Positions 7,264 through 14,377 of a stretch of 20,997 bases of DNA are shown here, piece after piece; positions within the stretch are counted from its first letter, which is position 1, and each line of letters opens with the position of its first letter. The notes below the pieces were generated by a model, which was not told where the DNA came from, did no database searches, and was given only the letters and a program-made list of their open reading frames with translations. Made by a program: the position numbers and the translations under genes. The stretch is from positions 1-20,997 of the forward strand of contig CAYZWF010000035.1 in assembly GCA_964482135.1 (NCBI GenBank), read 5' to 3'. This DNA comes from UBA11136 sp964482135. Its GTDB lineage: Bacteria > Pseudomonadota > Alphaproteobacteria > UBA11136.

Positions 7264-8418
7264 ATGATCCTGGCCCGCGGCCTGTCACGGGGACTCTGTC
7301 TCCCTTGGGTTAGCTCGCGTTTCCGCGTGGTGATCCTGGCGGTTCTTCTGTTCCCGGCAGCTCTTGCGGTTCCCGTGCATACGAGCGAAGCGCTGGCCTC
7401 GGATGTGTTCAGTCTCCGCGATGTGGCAGTTGACGTAACGGCGGGGTCCGCCACTCTTGCCCGCAAGGCTGCTCTTGCCAACGGTCAACGCAAGGCTTTT
7501 CGCACCTTACTGGAACGCCTGACGTTGCGAACCGACCATGGTGATCTTCCAGCTCTTGCCGATGCCCGTATCGCCGAACTCGTCAGCGGCATTGAGGTCA
7601 GCGATGAAAAGACATCTTCGGTTCGTTATCTGGCGAAAATCACTTATCGATTCAAACCTGACGCGATCCGGGAGCTCTTAAGCCAGGAAGGGCTCCCTTT
7701 TGCCGAGACAAGGAGCAAGCCAGTCTTGGTTATTCCCGTCTATCAACTGGCTGGAACACAGCTGTTGTGGGATGATCCAAACCCCTGGCGGGAGGCATGG
7801 GTCGGGTATCAGCACCGGGAATCCCTTATTCCGTTTATTGTTCCGAAGGGGGATCTGGCTGATGTGGCCGATATTGGTCCGGTTCAGGCCATGGCGGCGA
7901 CACGCAAGCGGCTTGATACCATTGCCCGCCGCTATGGCGCCACGGATACGCTGGTGGCGGTGGCCACCCTGACCACGGATCCAGTGGCCGGCCGCTCCGG
8001 TCTCGATGTTTCCGTCAGCAGATTTGGCCCGGCGATCCAGGAATACACCAACATATTCAGTTTTACAGGCAGCCGCGGCGAAACCGTGGATACCCTGTTA
8101 AGCCGCGCGGTCAAAGGGGTGGCCATTCAGGTGGAGGAGAACTGGAAGCGCGATAACCTGATGCAGCTTGACAGTCGTCAGGAATCCCTGATTGTCTCGG
8201 TTCCCATAACCGGAATCAAATACTGGACGGATGTCAGAAAGCGTCTCGATTCCATCGCCTTTATTCGCAGGAAAGATGTGTTGTCCCTGACGCGAAGTGA
8301 AGTGATCGTGGGTCTGTATTTCGTGGGCTCCACGACCCAGTTGAAGCTGGCATTGGCCCAGAGTGATCTGAATTTGAGTCAGGGAGATACTTCCTGGATG
8401 CTTCGTCTGGAAAAATAA
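7264..8418 (+). CDS. DUF2066-family exported protein of unknown function
   Basis: The product is 384 residues from this ATG. An N-terminal export signal has a basic stretch, then VVILAVLLFPAALAVPVHTSEALA, with cleavage probably near ALA-SDVF. The body opens with VFSLRDVAVDVTAGSATLARKAALANGQRKAFRTLLERLT, a DUF2066 hallmark (conserved A-x2-NGQRKAF-like block), and continues with the Y-R-F-x3-A-I-x-E-L-L pattern. A TTG at 7234 would add ten residues; it has an AGGGAA upstream, whereas the ATG has no clear ribosome binding site, so the start is uncertain. DUF2066 proteins have no assigned activity. Its neighbour 22 bases downstream is a phospholipid synthase, and the gene is the first of a four-gene unit ending in hdaA. 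Confidence 0.82.
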   Translation: MILARGLSRGLCLPWVSSRFRVVILAVLLFPAALAVPVHTSEALASDVFSLRDVAVDVTAGSATLARKAALANGQRKAFRTLLERLTLRTDHGDLPALADARIAELVSGIEVSDEKTSSVRYLAKITYRFKPDAIRELLSQEGLPFAETRSKPVLVIPVYQLAGTQLLWDDPNPWREAWVGYQHRESLIPFIVPKGDLADVADIGPVQAMAATRKRLDTIARRYGATDTLVAVATLTTDPVAGRSGLDVSVSRFGPAIQEYTNIFSFTGSRGETVDTLLSRAVKGVAIQVEENWKRDNLMQLDSRQESLIVSVPITGIKYWTDVRKRLDSIAFIRRKDVLSLTRSEVIVGLYFVGSTTQLKLALAQSDLNLSQGDTSWMLRLEK

Positions 8419-8440
8419 TTCTCGACCGGATGGCTATTAC

Positions 8441-8992
8441 ATGCCCAGGCTGACCAATCTTCCCAATATCATCAGCATCGCGCGCCTGCTGTCGGTGCCT
8501 GTGGCGGTGTGGCTGATTGTTTCTGATCTGTATGCGGCGGCTTTCTGGCTGTTCATGATTGCCGGTTTATCCGATGCTGTAGACGGATTCCTTGCCCGTC
8601 TGTTCAATGCACAGACCCCGTTGGGGGCTTATATCGACCCTTTGGCGGACAAGATGCTGCTGGTGGGTGTTTATGTCACCCTTGGTCTCCAGGGCCTGCT
8701 TCCTGATTGGCTGGTAATTCTGGTGGTGTTCAGGGATCTGCTGATTATCGGTGGCGCGCTGTTGCTTTATACCATGTCGGATCAAAGCTTGAGCATGGCT
8801 CCGTTATGGGTCAGCAAGATCAATACCGTGGCCCAGATCGCCCTCGCGGGGATAGTCCTTGCCCGCGCGGCGTTGTTTTTCGATGATGGCGGAGGGACTG
8901 AAATCCTTATCTATGTGGTGGCGGCGACTACCTTTATTTCGGGGATGGGTTATCTGGGACGATGGACAAGGGGCGTGACGGTAGACACATGA
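8441..8992 (+). CDS. CDP-alcohol phosphatidyltransferase family membrane enzyme
   Basis: This 183-residue polytopic protein carries the complete family signature: Asp45, Asp48-Gly49, Ala52-Arg53, Gly62, Asp66 and Asp70, in D-A-V-D-G-F-L-A-R...G-A-Y-I-D-P-L-A-D. These residues bind two metals and displace CMP from CDP-diacylglycerol. The start LTNLPNIISIARLLSVPVAVWL resembles the PgsA/cardiolipin-synthase branch, so the product is probably phosphatidylglycerophosphate or cardiolipin; the substrate cannot be decided by eye. About five to six membrane helices are apparent. The stop codon overlaps the next gene's start (ATGA), so translation is coupled to the PerM-like gene. Confidence 0.88.
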   Translation: MPRLTNLPNIISIARLLSVPVAVWLIVSDLYAAAFWLFMIAGLSDAVDGFLARLFNAQTPLGAYIDPLADKMLLVGVYVTLGLQGLLPDWLVILVVFRDLLIIGGALLLYTMSDQSLSMAPLWVSKINTVAQIALAGIVLARAALFFDDGGGTEILIYVVAATTFISGMGYLGRWTRGVTVDT

Positions 8993-10059
8993 ACGAAAAA
9001 ATAAATCGTCAACTTTGGTTTTGGTCCGGCGGCATTATTGCCCTTGGACTTTTCCTCTATCTTCTTGGTGATGTGCTTTTGCCTTTCGTGGTCGGCATGG
9101 CGGTGGCCTATTTCCTCGACCCCGTGGTCGACGCCCTTGAAGAGCGCGGCGTATCTCGGGGCCTCGCCGTTTTTGGCATCCTCGTCCTTTTCTTTGCGGT
9201 TGTTGTTTTAGGCCTAATTCTGCTTCTGCCGCTGTTGCAGGAACAATTCATCGCGTTTCTTGACCGGCTACCCCATTACGTTGCCGTTTTGCGTGAGATG
9301 GTGGCGCCCTATCTCGAAATTATGCGCGACCGCCTCAAGGACGTGGATATGGAACGTTTGGGGGGTGGCGCCGGTCTTGTGAAATGGGCGGGAGGCGTTG
9401 TCTCTAATTTGTGGAGCGGGGGGCTGGCGCTGCTCAACCTGCTGTCGCTTGTTTTTATTATGCCGGTTGCCGCTTTTTATCTGCTCCGCGACTGGGACAT
9501 AATCGTCGCCCATATAGACAGCTGGCTGCCCCGCGACCATGTGGCCACGATCCGCACCCAGCTTGGGCTGATTGATGAAACCCTGTCGGGCTTTGTGCGC
9601 GGAGTTTTTCTGGTGTGTCTGGTTCTGGCGAGTTTCTACGGGTTCTTTCTGTCCCTCATCGGTCTTGAATTCGGACTTATGGTGGGAATCTTCAGCGGCC
9701 TTATTTCCTTTGTTCCCTACGTGGGGGCGGCTATCGGGTTTGTGATCGGCACGAGCATGGCCTTGATGCAGTTTTCTGAAATGCTGCCGGTGGTTCTGGT
9801 GGCCGCCACCTTCCTCACCGGCCAGACCGCGGAAAGTTACCTGCTTACGCCAAACCTCGTGGGTGACCGTATCGGCCTACATCCGGCCTGGATCCTCTTT
9901 GCCCTGTTGGCCTTCGGGGCGTTGTTCGGATTCGTAGGCGTCCTGCTGGCGGTTCCCCTGGCGGCGGTCATCGGCGTCTTGAGCCGGTTCGCCATCGACC
10001 GTTATCTGGAAAGCCCCTATTACCGGGGGGCGGGAAATGGAGGCGGGGGAGAGGCATGA
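8989..10059 (+). CDS. AI-2E family (PerM/YdiK-like) transporter-type membrane protein
   Basis: The 356-residue protein has the family layout. Paired N-terminal helices contain LPFVVGMAVAYFLDPVVDALEERGVSRGLAV (about residues 24-55). A soluble stretch follows (FLDRLPHYVAVLREMV), then several C-terminal helices including SLIGLEFGLMVGIFSGLISFVPYVGAAIG and VGDRIGLHPAWILFALLAFGALFGFVGVLLAVPLAA. Relatives have been linked to autoinducer-2 export, Na+/H+ antiport or small-molecule efflux, so substrate is unassigned. The start chosen is the ATG overlapping the previous stop; an ATG nine codons earlier is less likely. It sits immediately upstream of hdaA, an arrangement also seen for PerM-like genes and hda/hdaA in other proteobacteria. 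Confidence 0.88.
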   Translation: MNEKINRQLWFWSGGIIALGLFLYLLGDVLLPFVVGMAVAYFLDPVVDALEERGVSRGLAVFGILVLFFAVVVLGLILLLPLLQEQFIAFLDRLPHYVAVLREMVAPYLEIMRDRLKDVDMERLGGGAGLVKWAGGVVSNLWSGGLALLNLLSLVFIMPVAAFYLLRDWDIIVAHIDSWLPRDHVATIRTQLGLIDETLSGFVRGVFLVCLVLASFYGFFLSLIGLEFGLMVGIFSGLISFVPYVGAAIGFVIGTSMALMQFSEMLPVVLVAATFLTGQTAESYLLTPNLVGDRIGLHPAWILFALLAFGALFGFVGVLLAVPLAAVIGVLSRFAIDRYLESPYYRGAGNGGGGEA

Positions 10060-10751
10060 CGGCGTCCGGAATGTTAATGCGGGAGCAGTTGCCTCTGAAT
10101 CTAGGTCATCGCCCGGCTCTGGGACAGGAGGATTTCCTCGTCGCTCCGTGTAACGAACAGGCCATAGCCTGGCTTGACCGCTGGCCGGAATGGGAGTCGC
10201 CGGGGCTCGTGATTCATGGTCCGGCAGGCTGCGGCAAGACCCATCTTGCCCACGTCTGGCAGGCGCGTAGCCAAGCAGTATTCCTTTCCCCGGAATCGTT
10301 GCAGGAAGATGAGCCGCCGGAACTTCTCCGCGATAGCAGCGCGGCCATTATCGAGAATGCCGACCGGGTTATGGGGTCTGCTGCTCGGGAAAGGACTCTG
10401 CTCCATCTCTACAATATATTGGGAGAACGCCAGGGAAGCCTGCTCCTGACGGCCGTGACGCCTGTTGCCGGGTGGCAGACGGAATTACCTGACCTGCGTT
10501 CCCGTATTGCCGCCTTGCCGGCGGTGGATGTGGGTGCGCCTGACGATCCTCTGATTGGCGCCGTTCTGGTGAAGATGTTCTCCGACCGTCAATTACGGGT
10601 GGGCCAGGATGTCATCGCCTATCTTTTGACACATATGGAAAGGTCTTTCTCGGCCGCGAGGCGTATTGTGGCCGCGCTCGATTCACGGGCGCTGGCGGCG
10701 AAACGGCGTATTACCGTGCCTTTCGTCGCCGAGGTTCTGGAGTCTTTCTGA
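10056..10751 (+). CDS. hdaA: DnaA regulatory inactivator HdaA
   Basis: This 231-residue DnaA-like AAA+ protein lacks the DNA-binding domain IV. Near the N-terminus is the clamp-binding motif QLPLNL (residues 11-16), through which Hda/HdaA docks on the loaded beta clamp to stimulate DnaA-ATP hydrolysis and prevent re-initiation. Walker A is GPAGCGKT (residues 55-62), a Walker-B-like AAIIENAD follows at about 96-103, and an arginine-rich lid is near the C-terminus. The ATG overlaps the previous stop (ATGA), so translation is coupled to the membrane-protein gene; Met6 and Met8 are alternative starts. In many alphaproteobacteria ppk follows hdaA; here it is replaced by an inverted-repeat element and convergent rnd. 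The last four codons (GAG TCT TTC TGA) lie inside that repeat. Confidence 0.9.
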   Translation: MTASGMLMREQLPLNLGHRPALGQEDFLVAPCNEQAIAWLDRWPEWESPGLVIHGPAGCGKTHLAHVWQARSQAVFLSPESLQEDEPPELLRDSSAAIIENADRVMGSAARERTLLHLYNILGERQGSLLLTAVTPVAGWQTELPDLRSRIAALPAVDVGAPDDPLIGAVLVKMFSDRQLRVGQDVIAYLLTHMERSFSAARRIVAALDSRALAAKRRITVPFVAEVLESF

Positions 10752-10907
10752 CCTGGATTAACCCGCTCCGATGGCATGTGGATTGGCGGTCCGCCAGGCG
10801 CGCCGCGCGGCGCGATGTGGGGCATCGGGCAAACGCTCCGCAAATCGCTCCTGCTCCAAGCCCAAATGCTCTCGGTCAGAGCGAGTCAATCTAGGTCAGA
10901 AAGACTC
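10740..10907. repeat. 168-bp inverted-repeat element between convergent hdaA and rnd
   Basis: The terminal arms are 32 bp each (10740-10771 and 10876-10907) and match at 28 of 32 positions when one is reverse-complemented. Similarity continues inward with gaps (GCATGTGGATTGG against GCATTTGGGCTTGG). The centre has the G+C palindrome CGCGCCGCGCGGCGCG near 10800-10815. Both ends read GAGTC/GACTC (GANTC, the CcrM methylation target). Because the arms are inverted, both strands spell a near-identical peptide (SERVN-x-GQKDSR). That reflects the repeat; I do not call a gene. It may be a MITE or REP-type element, or a large structured bidirectional terminator. Confidence 0.7.
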
Positions 10908-10917
10908 TAGACGGGCG

Positions 10918-12069
10918 TTAAGAGAGTTTGACCAGGGCGACCTGATTTTTACCCGCGGTGAGGGCCAGTTCTCCGCGTTTAAGCGCCAGCGCATCCTCGC
11001 CAAACAATTCTCTCCGCCAGCCATGCAGGGCGGGGACATCGGCCTGATCGTCGGCGGCGATCATCTCCAGGTCGGCGCTGTTGGCGATAAGTTTTTGGGC
11101 CACGCCATGAGCCTCGCTCTTGGTTTTGAGCAGAACCTTGAGGAGTTCCACCACCGGCTTCAGACCGGGAGGAAGGTGGTATTTTGAAGGCGCTTGGGGG
11201 CAGTCCTTGGGGTCGCGCGCCTTGCCCCGTGCCACGGCGGCGAGAACGGCCCGGCCCAGCGAGTTGCTGGCCTGTTTGCGGGGAAAGCCGCGTCCGTGAT
11301 CCAGTTCCTGTTCGGTTTGCGGCGCCAGACTCGCCAGTTCCACAAGCACGTCATCGCGAAGCACATGGTTTCTCGGCACGTCCCGTGACCGGGCCTCTTT
11401 TTCACGCCACGCGGCCAGTTCCTGGAGGATGGCCAGGAACCTTGGCTTGGCGTTGCGAAATTTAAGCCGCCGCCAAGACTCCATCAGGTCAACCTCATAG
11501 GATCCCGGGTCCGTAATAACCGCCATTTCTTCTTCCACCCATTCCTCGCGTTCGTTCTCATGGAGGAGGGCGGCAATTTTCTCGTAGACTGGGCGTAAAT
11601 GAATAACGTCGGCTAGGGCGTAGTCTATTTGTTTGCGCCTGAGAGGTCGGCGCGACCAGTCCGTAAAGCGCTGGGACTTGTCGACGCGCTCTCCGGCCAG
11701 TTTCGCAACGATGGACTCAAAGCCGACGGAATCTCCGAAACCGCAAACCATGGCCGCCACCTGGGTATCGAACAGGGGGGCCGGGATACAGTCCGAGAGA
11801 TGAAAGAAAATCTCCACGTCCTGCCGCGCCGCGTGAAACACCTTCAGCACATTCGTATCGGCCATCAAGTCGTAGAGAGGCTCCAGATTCATACCCGGTG
11901 CCAGCGTATCGACGGCCACGGCCTGGTCCGCGGTGGCGATCTGGACAAGGCAAAGCCGGGAATAATAGGTTTTGTCCCGGATAAATTCGGTGTCGACGGC
12001 GATATAAGGCTCGTTCTTGGCGTCCTGGCAGAAAGCGGCCAGGGATTCAGTGGTTTCAAGTAAAGTCAT
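10918..12069 (-). CDS. rnd: Ribonuclease D
   Basis: This 383-residue 3'-to-5' exoribonuclease of the DEDDy group trims tRNA precursors and other stable RNAs. Exo I is VDTEF (Asp26, Glu28), Exo II is VFHAARQDVEIFF (Asp84), and Exo III is Tyr150-A-L-A-Asp154. All five catalytic residues are present. An HRDC-type helical domain follows at about residues 205-290 (WREKEARSRDVPRNHVLRDD), with a second partial HRDC-like region towards the C-terminus, as in E. coli RNase D. The open frame runs 36 codons further upstream; MTLLETTESLAAF is chosen because similarity begins there. Its stop lies 11 bases from the edge of the inverted-repeat element. The gene is divergent from aspS. Confidence 0.93.
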   Translation of the reverse strand: MTLLETTESLAAFCQDAKNEPYIAVDTEFIRDKTYYSRLCLVQIATADQAVAVDTLAPGMNLEPLYDLMADTNVLKVFHAARQDVEIFFHLSDCIPAPLFDTQVAAMVCGFGDSVGFESIVAKLAGERVDKSQRFTDWSRRPLRRKQIDYALADVIHLRPVYEKIAALLHENEREEWVEEEMAVITDPGSYEVDLMESWRRLKFRNAKPRFLAILQELAAWREKEARSRDVPRNHVLRDDVLVELASLAPQTEQELDHGRGFPRKQASNSLGRAVLAAVARGKARDPKDCPQAPSKYHLPPGLKPVVELLKVLLKTKSEAHGVAQKLIANSADLEMIAADDQADVPALHGWRRELFGEDALALKRGELALTAGKNQVALVKLS

Positions 12070-12157
12070 GGCGGCGGATATACACGGCTTTGCCCGCCAG
12101 CGAAAGTATCCAGACGAGCCCCAGTAAAAGTGCCCGTCGAAAGCGCCAAGACTTTCC

Positions 12158-12176
12158 TGGAGGTTCGGAGCCTCCA
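12158..12176. repeat. Small hairpin in the rnd-aspS spacer
   Basis: A perfect TGGAGG/CCTCCA inverted repeat with a seven-base loop lies nine bases upstream of the TTGACA element that faces aspS. It could be an operator or a 5'-leader structure on an rnd transcript. No T run follows, so it is not a standard terminator. Confidence 0.35.
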
Positions 12177-12184
12177 TACATGGC

Positions 12185-12213
12185 TTGACAAGGGGGCTGA
12201 TCCATGTGCTTTT
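12185..12213 (+). promoter_or_regulatory. Candidate aspS promoter
   Basis: CTTGACA at 12184-12190 matches the alphaproteobacterial -35 consensus exactly. At 17 bases downstream the -10 position reads GCTTTT, which is weak. Initiation near 12220 would place the ATG at 12204 upstream of the transcript and leave the GTG at 12270 as the working start. Confidence 0.35.
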
Positions 12214-12269
12214 TCGCCCGCCTGCCCATTATCATTGAAGGCAGGCAGGAACAGTCCGAGACGAGCGTC

Positions 12270-14156
12270 GTGAACGATCCTTCCCAGCATCCCTACAGAT
12301 CTCATACATGTGGTGAATTGCGCCCCGAGCATACGGGTTCGCATGCCCGCCTTTCGGGCTGGATTCACCGCAAGCGGGACCACGGCAATCTTCTTTTTGT
12401 CGATTTGCGCGACCATTATGGGCTGACCCAGTGCGTGATTGACGTTTCCAGCCCTCTGTTCGCGGCATCGGAACAGGTACGCCCGGAAAGCGTCGTCACC
12501 GTCACCGGCAAGGTGGTGGATCGCGATGCGGAGACCGTGAACCCCAATCTGCCCACCGGTCAGGTGGAATTACGCATCGAAGAGATGGAGGTCCTCAGCG
12601 CGGCCGACATGCTGCCTTTCCAGGTGGCCGTGGATGACAATGCTCCCGAAGATCTGCGGCTTCGCTACCGTTTCATCGACCTCAGGCGCGAGCAGATTCA
12701 TGACAATATAGTGCTGCGCTCCCAGGTCATCTCCAGCATCCGGCGGCGGATGGTGGAACAGGGGTTCACCGAGTTCCAGACCCCGATCCTGACTGCCAGC
12801 TCACCGGAAGGCGCCCGTGATTATCTCGTGCCCTCGCGCCTTCATCCCGGAAAGTTTTATGCTCTCCCGCAGGCGCCACAACAGTTTAAACAGCTCCTCA
12901 TGGTCGCCGGTTTCGACCGCTATTTCCAGATTTCCCCCTGTTTCCGGGACGAAGACGCCCGTGCCGACCGCTCTCCCGGCGAGTTCTATCAACTTGATCT
13001 GGAAATGTCTTTCGTCACCCAGGAGGATGTTTTCGCCGCCGTGGAACCGGTGATGACCGGGGTGTTCGAGGAATTCAGCGGCGGCCGGAGCGTCACCCAG
13101 GGCTCGTATCCGCGGATTCCCTTCGCCGAGTCCATACTCAAATACGGCAGCGATAAGCCCGATTTGCGCAATCCACTCATCATTTCGGATGTCACCGAAT
13201 CCTTCCGTGAATCGGGATTCGGCATATTCGCCAAGGCTATCGAAAGCGGTGCGGTGGTGCGCGCCATACCCGCACCCGGCGCAGCCGCCCGGCCACGCAG
13301 CTATTTCGACAAGCTCAATGACTGGGCTCGGGAGGAAGGCCAGGCCGGGCTCGGCTATATCATCTTCGAAGGCGGCGGGGGTAAAGGACCCATTGCCAAG
13401 AATCTCGAGGCCGAGCGCGTATCGGCCATTGCCGAGACCACGGGGCTTGGAGATGGCGATGCCGTGTTCTTCGTCTGCGGCAAGGAAAATGAAGCGGCGC
13501 CCTTTGCCGGCGCCGTGCGCACTCAAGTTTGTGATGATCTTGACCTTCTGGAGAAGGATTGCTTCCGTTTTTGCTGGATCGTCGATTATCCCATGTATGA
13601 ATTCGACGAGACCACGCGTAAGCTTGAATTCAGTCATAATCCCTTTTCAATGCCGCAAGGCGGGCTTGAGGCCCTGGAAAATGAGGATCCGCTGACAATC
13701 AAGGCGTGGCAGTACGATATCGTCTGTAACGGCGTGGAACTGTCCAGCGGGGCCATCCGTAACCATCTGCCCGAGGTCATGTATAAGGCGTTTTCCATCG
13801 CCGGGTACAGCCGTGAAGAGGTGGAAGAGCAGTTCGGAGGCTTACTTGCCGCCTTCAAATACGGCGCACCGCCCCATGGCGGTTCGGCTCCGGGGATAGA
13901 CCGCATTGTCATGTTGCTGGCTGACGAGCCCAATATCCGGGAAGTCATCGCCTTCCCGATGAATCAACAGGCCCAGGATTTGCTGATGCAGGCCCCGGCG
14001 GAGGTGCCGATGGAGCGTCTGCGCGAACTCCATATCAAGCTCAATCTGCCTCCGGTGAAAAAAACCGGCAGAGAAAATGACGTTGTAGATGGCGGTGTAG
14101 ATGGTGGTGGCGATCAATCCAAGGGCAATAAGGTGGAGGGTGACGGGAAGGAATAG
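12270..14156 (+). CDS. aspS: Aspartyl-tRNA synthetase (probably non-discriminating)
   Basis: The enzyme charges tRNA-Asp. From the GTG start it is 628 residues. The N-terminal anticodon-binding OB fold contains SGWIHRKRDHGNLLFVDLRD. Class II motif 2 is FRDEDARADRSPGEFYQLD from residue 225, and motif 3 is GGSAPGIDRIVMLL from residue 537. A bacterial GAD insertion domain lies between. The RDHG site has His38 where E. coli has Leu; His here is known from non-discriminating AspRS, which also mischarges tRNA-Asn for repair by GatCAB. An in-frame ATG at 12204 with an AGGGGG upstream is the alternative start. The last 30 residues (TGRENDVVDGG onward) are a Gly/Asp/Lys-rich tail beyond the usual KLNLPPVKK end. 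Confidence 0.93.
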   Translation: MNDPSQHPYRSHTCGELRPEHTGSHARLSGWIHRKRDHGNLLFVDLRDHYGLTQCVIDVSSPLFAASEQVRPESVVTVTGKVVDRDAETVNPNLPTGQVELRIEEMEVLSAADMLPFQVAVDDNAPEDLRLRYRFIDLRREQIHDNIVLRSQVISSIRRRMVEQGFTEFQTPILTASSPEGARDYLVPSRLHPGKFYALPQAPQQFKQLLMVAGFDRYFQISPCFRDEDARADRSPGEFYQLDLEMSFVTQEDVFAAVEPVMTGVFEEFSGGRSVTQGSYPRIPFAESILKYGSDKPDLRNPLIISDVTESFRESGFGIFAKAIESGAVVRAIPAPGAAARPRSYFDKLNDWAREEGQAGLGYIIFEGGGGKGPIAKNLEAERVSAIAETTGLGDGDAVFFVCGKENEAAPFAGAVRTQVCDDLDLLEKDCFRFCWIVDYPMYEFDETTRKLEFSHNPFSMPQGGLEALENEDPLTIKAWQYDIVCNGVELSSGAIRNHLPEVMYKAFSIAGYSREEVEEQFGGLLAAFKYGAPPHGGSAPGIDRIVMLLADEPNIREVIAFPMNQQAQDLLMQAPAEVPMERLRELHIKLNLPPVKKTGRENDVVDGGVDGGGDQSKGNKVEGDGKE

Positions 14157-14220
14157 TTCCTTTCCGGCAGGTTTATGCTTTCTAAAGCGGCTTTTTCTGG
14201 AGGGTTCTGAAGTTATCTCC

Positions 14221-14292
14221 ATAGTGAAAAATCCCAATGGTTTTATATAGTTGCCTATAAAATTTGTTGTAATTTCTATGAAGTTTCACTAT
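14221..14292. repeat. Nested inverted repeats upstream of the SPOR lipoprotein gene
   Basis: The outer arms ATAGTGAAA (14221-14229) and TTTCACTAT (14284-14292) are perfect 9-bp complements. Inside lie TTTTATA (14241-14247) and TATAAAA (14256-14262), perfect 7-bp complements. The stretch is far more A+T-rich than its surroundings. The right outer arm contains a possible -10 (CACTAT, 17 bases after TTGTTG at 14264-14269) and abuts the CtrA-type box. It may be an operator region or a structure formed in the RNA. Confidence 0.55.
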
Positions 14293-14293
14293 C

Positions 14294-14309
14294 TTAATTT
14301 TCAATTAAC
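14294..14309 (+). promoter_or_regulatory. Perfect CtrA-type binding box (TTAA-N7-TTAAC)
   Basis: TTAA at 14294-14297 and TTAAC at 14305-14309 are separated by exactly seven bases (TTTTCAA), matching the full CtrA consensus of Caulobacter and relatives. It lies 69 bases upstream of the SPOR lipoprotein start and just after a possible -10, a position that would suit repression, or activation from another start. divK, which acts upstream of CtrA, is encoded 2.4 kb downstream. That CtrA exists in this genome is inferred. Confidence 0.55.
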
Positions 14310-14359
14310 GCCTGATCCCACTGAAGTAAGTCAAAAAAGCTGGATCGGGAATTAGACAG

Positions 14360-14374
14360 CCGCCACAAAGGCGG
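14360..14374 (+). promoter_or_regulatory. Hairpin over the ribosome binding site of the SPOR lipoprotein gene
   Basis: CCGCC (14360-14364), loop ACAAA and GGCGG (14370-14374) form a perfect 5-bp G+C stem ending three bases before the ATG. The right arm and loop hold the only Shine-Dalgarno-like sequence (AAAGGCGG), so folding would hide it. Translation may therefore be gated by structure. Confidence 0.5.
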
Positions 14375-14377
14375 AAC

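Noticed and set aside
10771..11187. 138-codon plus-strand frame and a matching minus frame (10619-10843) that share the peptide SERVN-x-GQKDSR
   Set aside because: The shared peptide comes from the inverted DNA arms, and most of the plus frame is antisense to rnd. It is evidence for the repeat, with no sign of a gene.
12801..13637. 278-codon minus-strand frame inside aspS
   Set aside because: It mirrors AspRS coding sequence and has no ribosome binding site or recognisable product.
14173..14200. GCTTT/AAAGC followed by a T run after aspS as a terminator
   Set aside because: The stem is short, the loop is only one or two bases, and the following T run is interrupted; not convincing.
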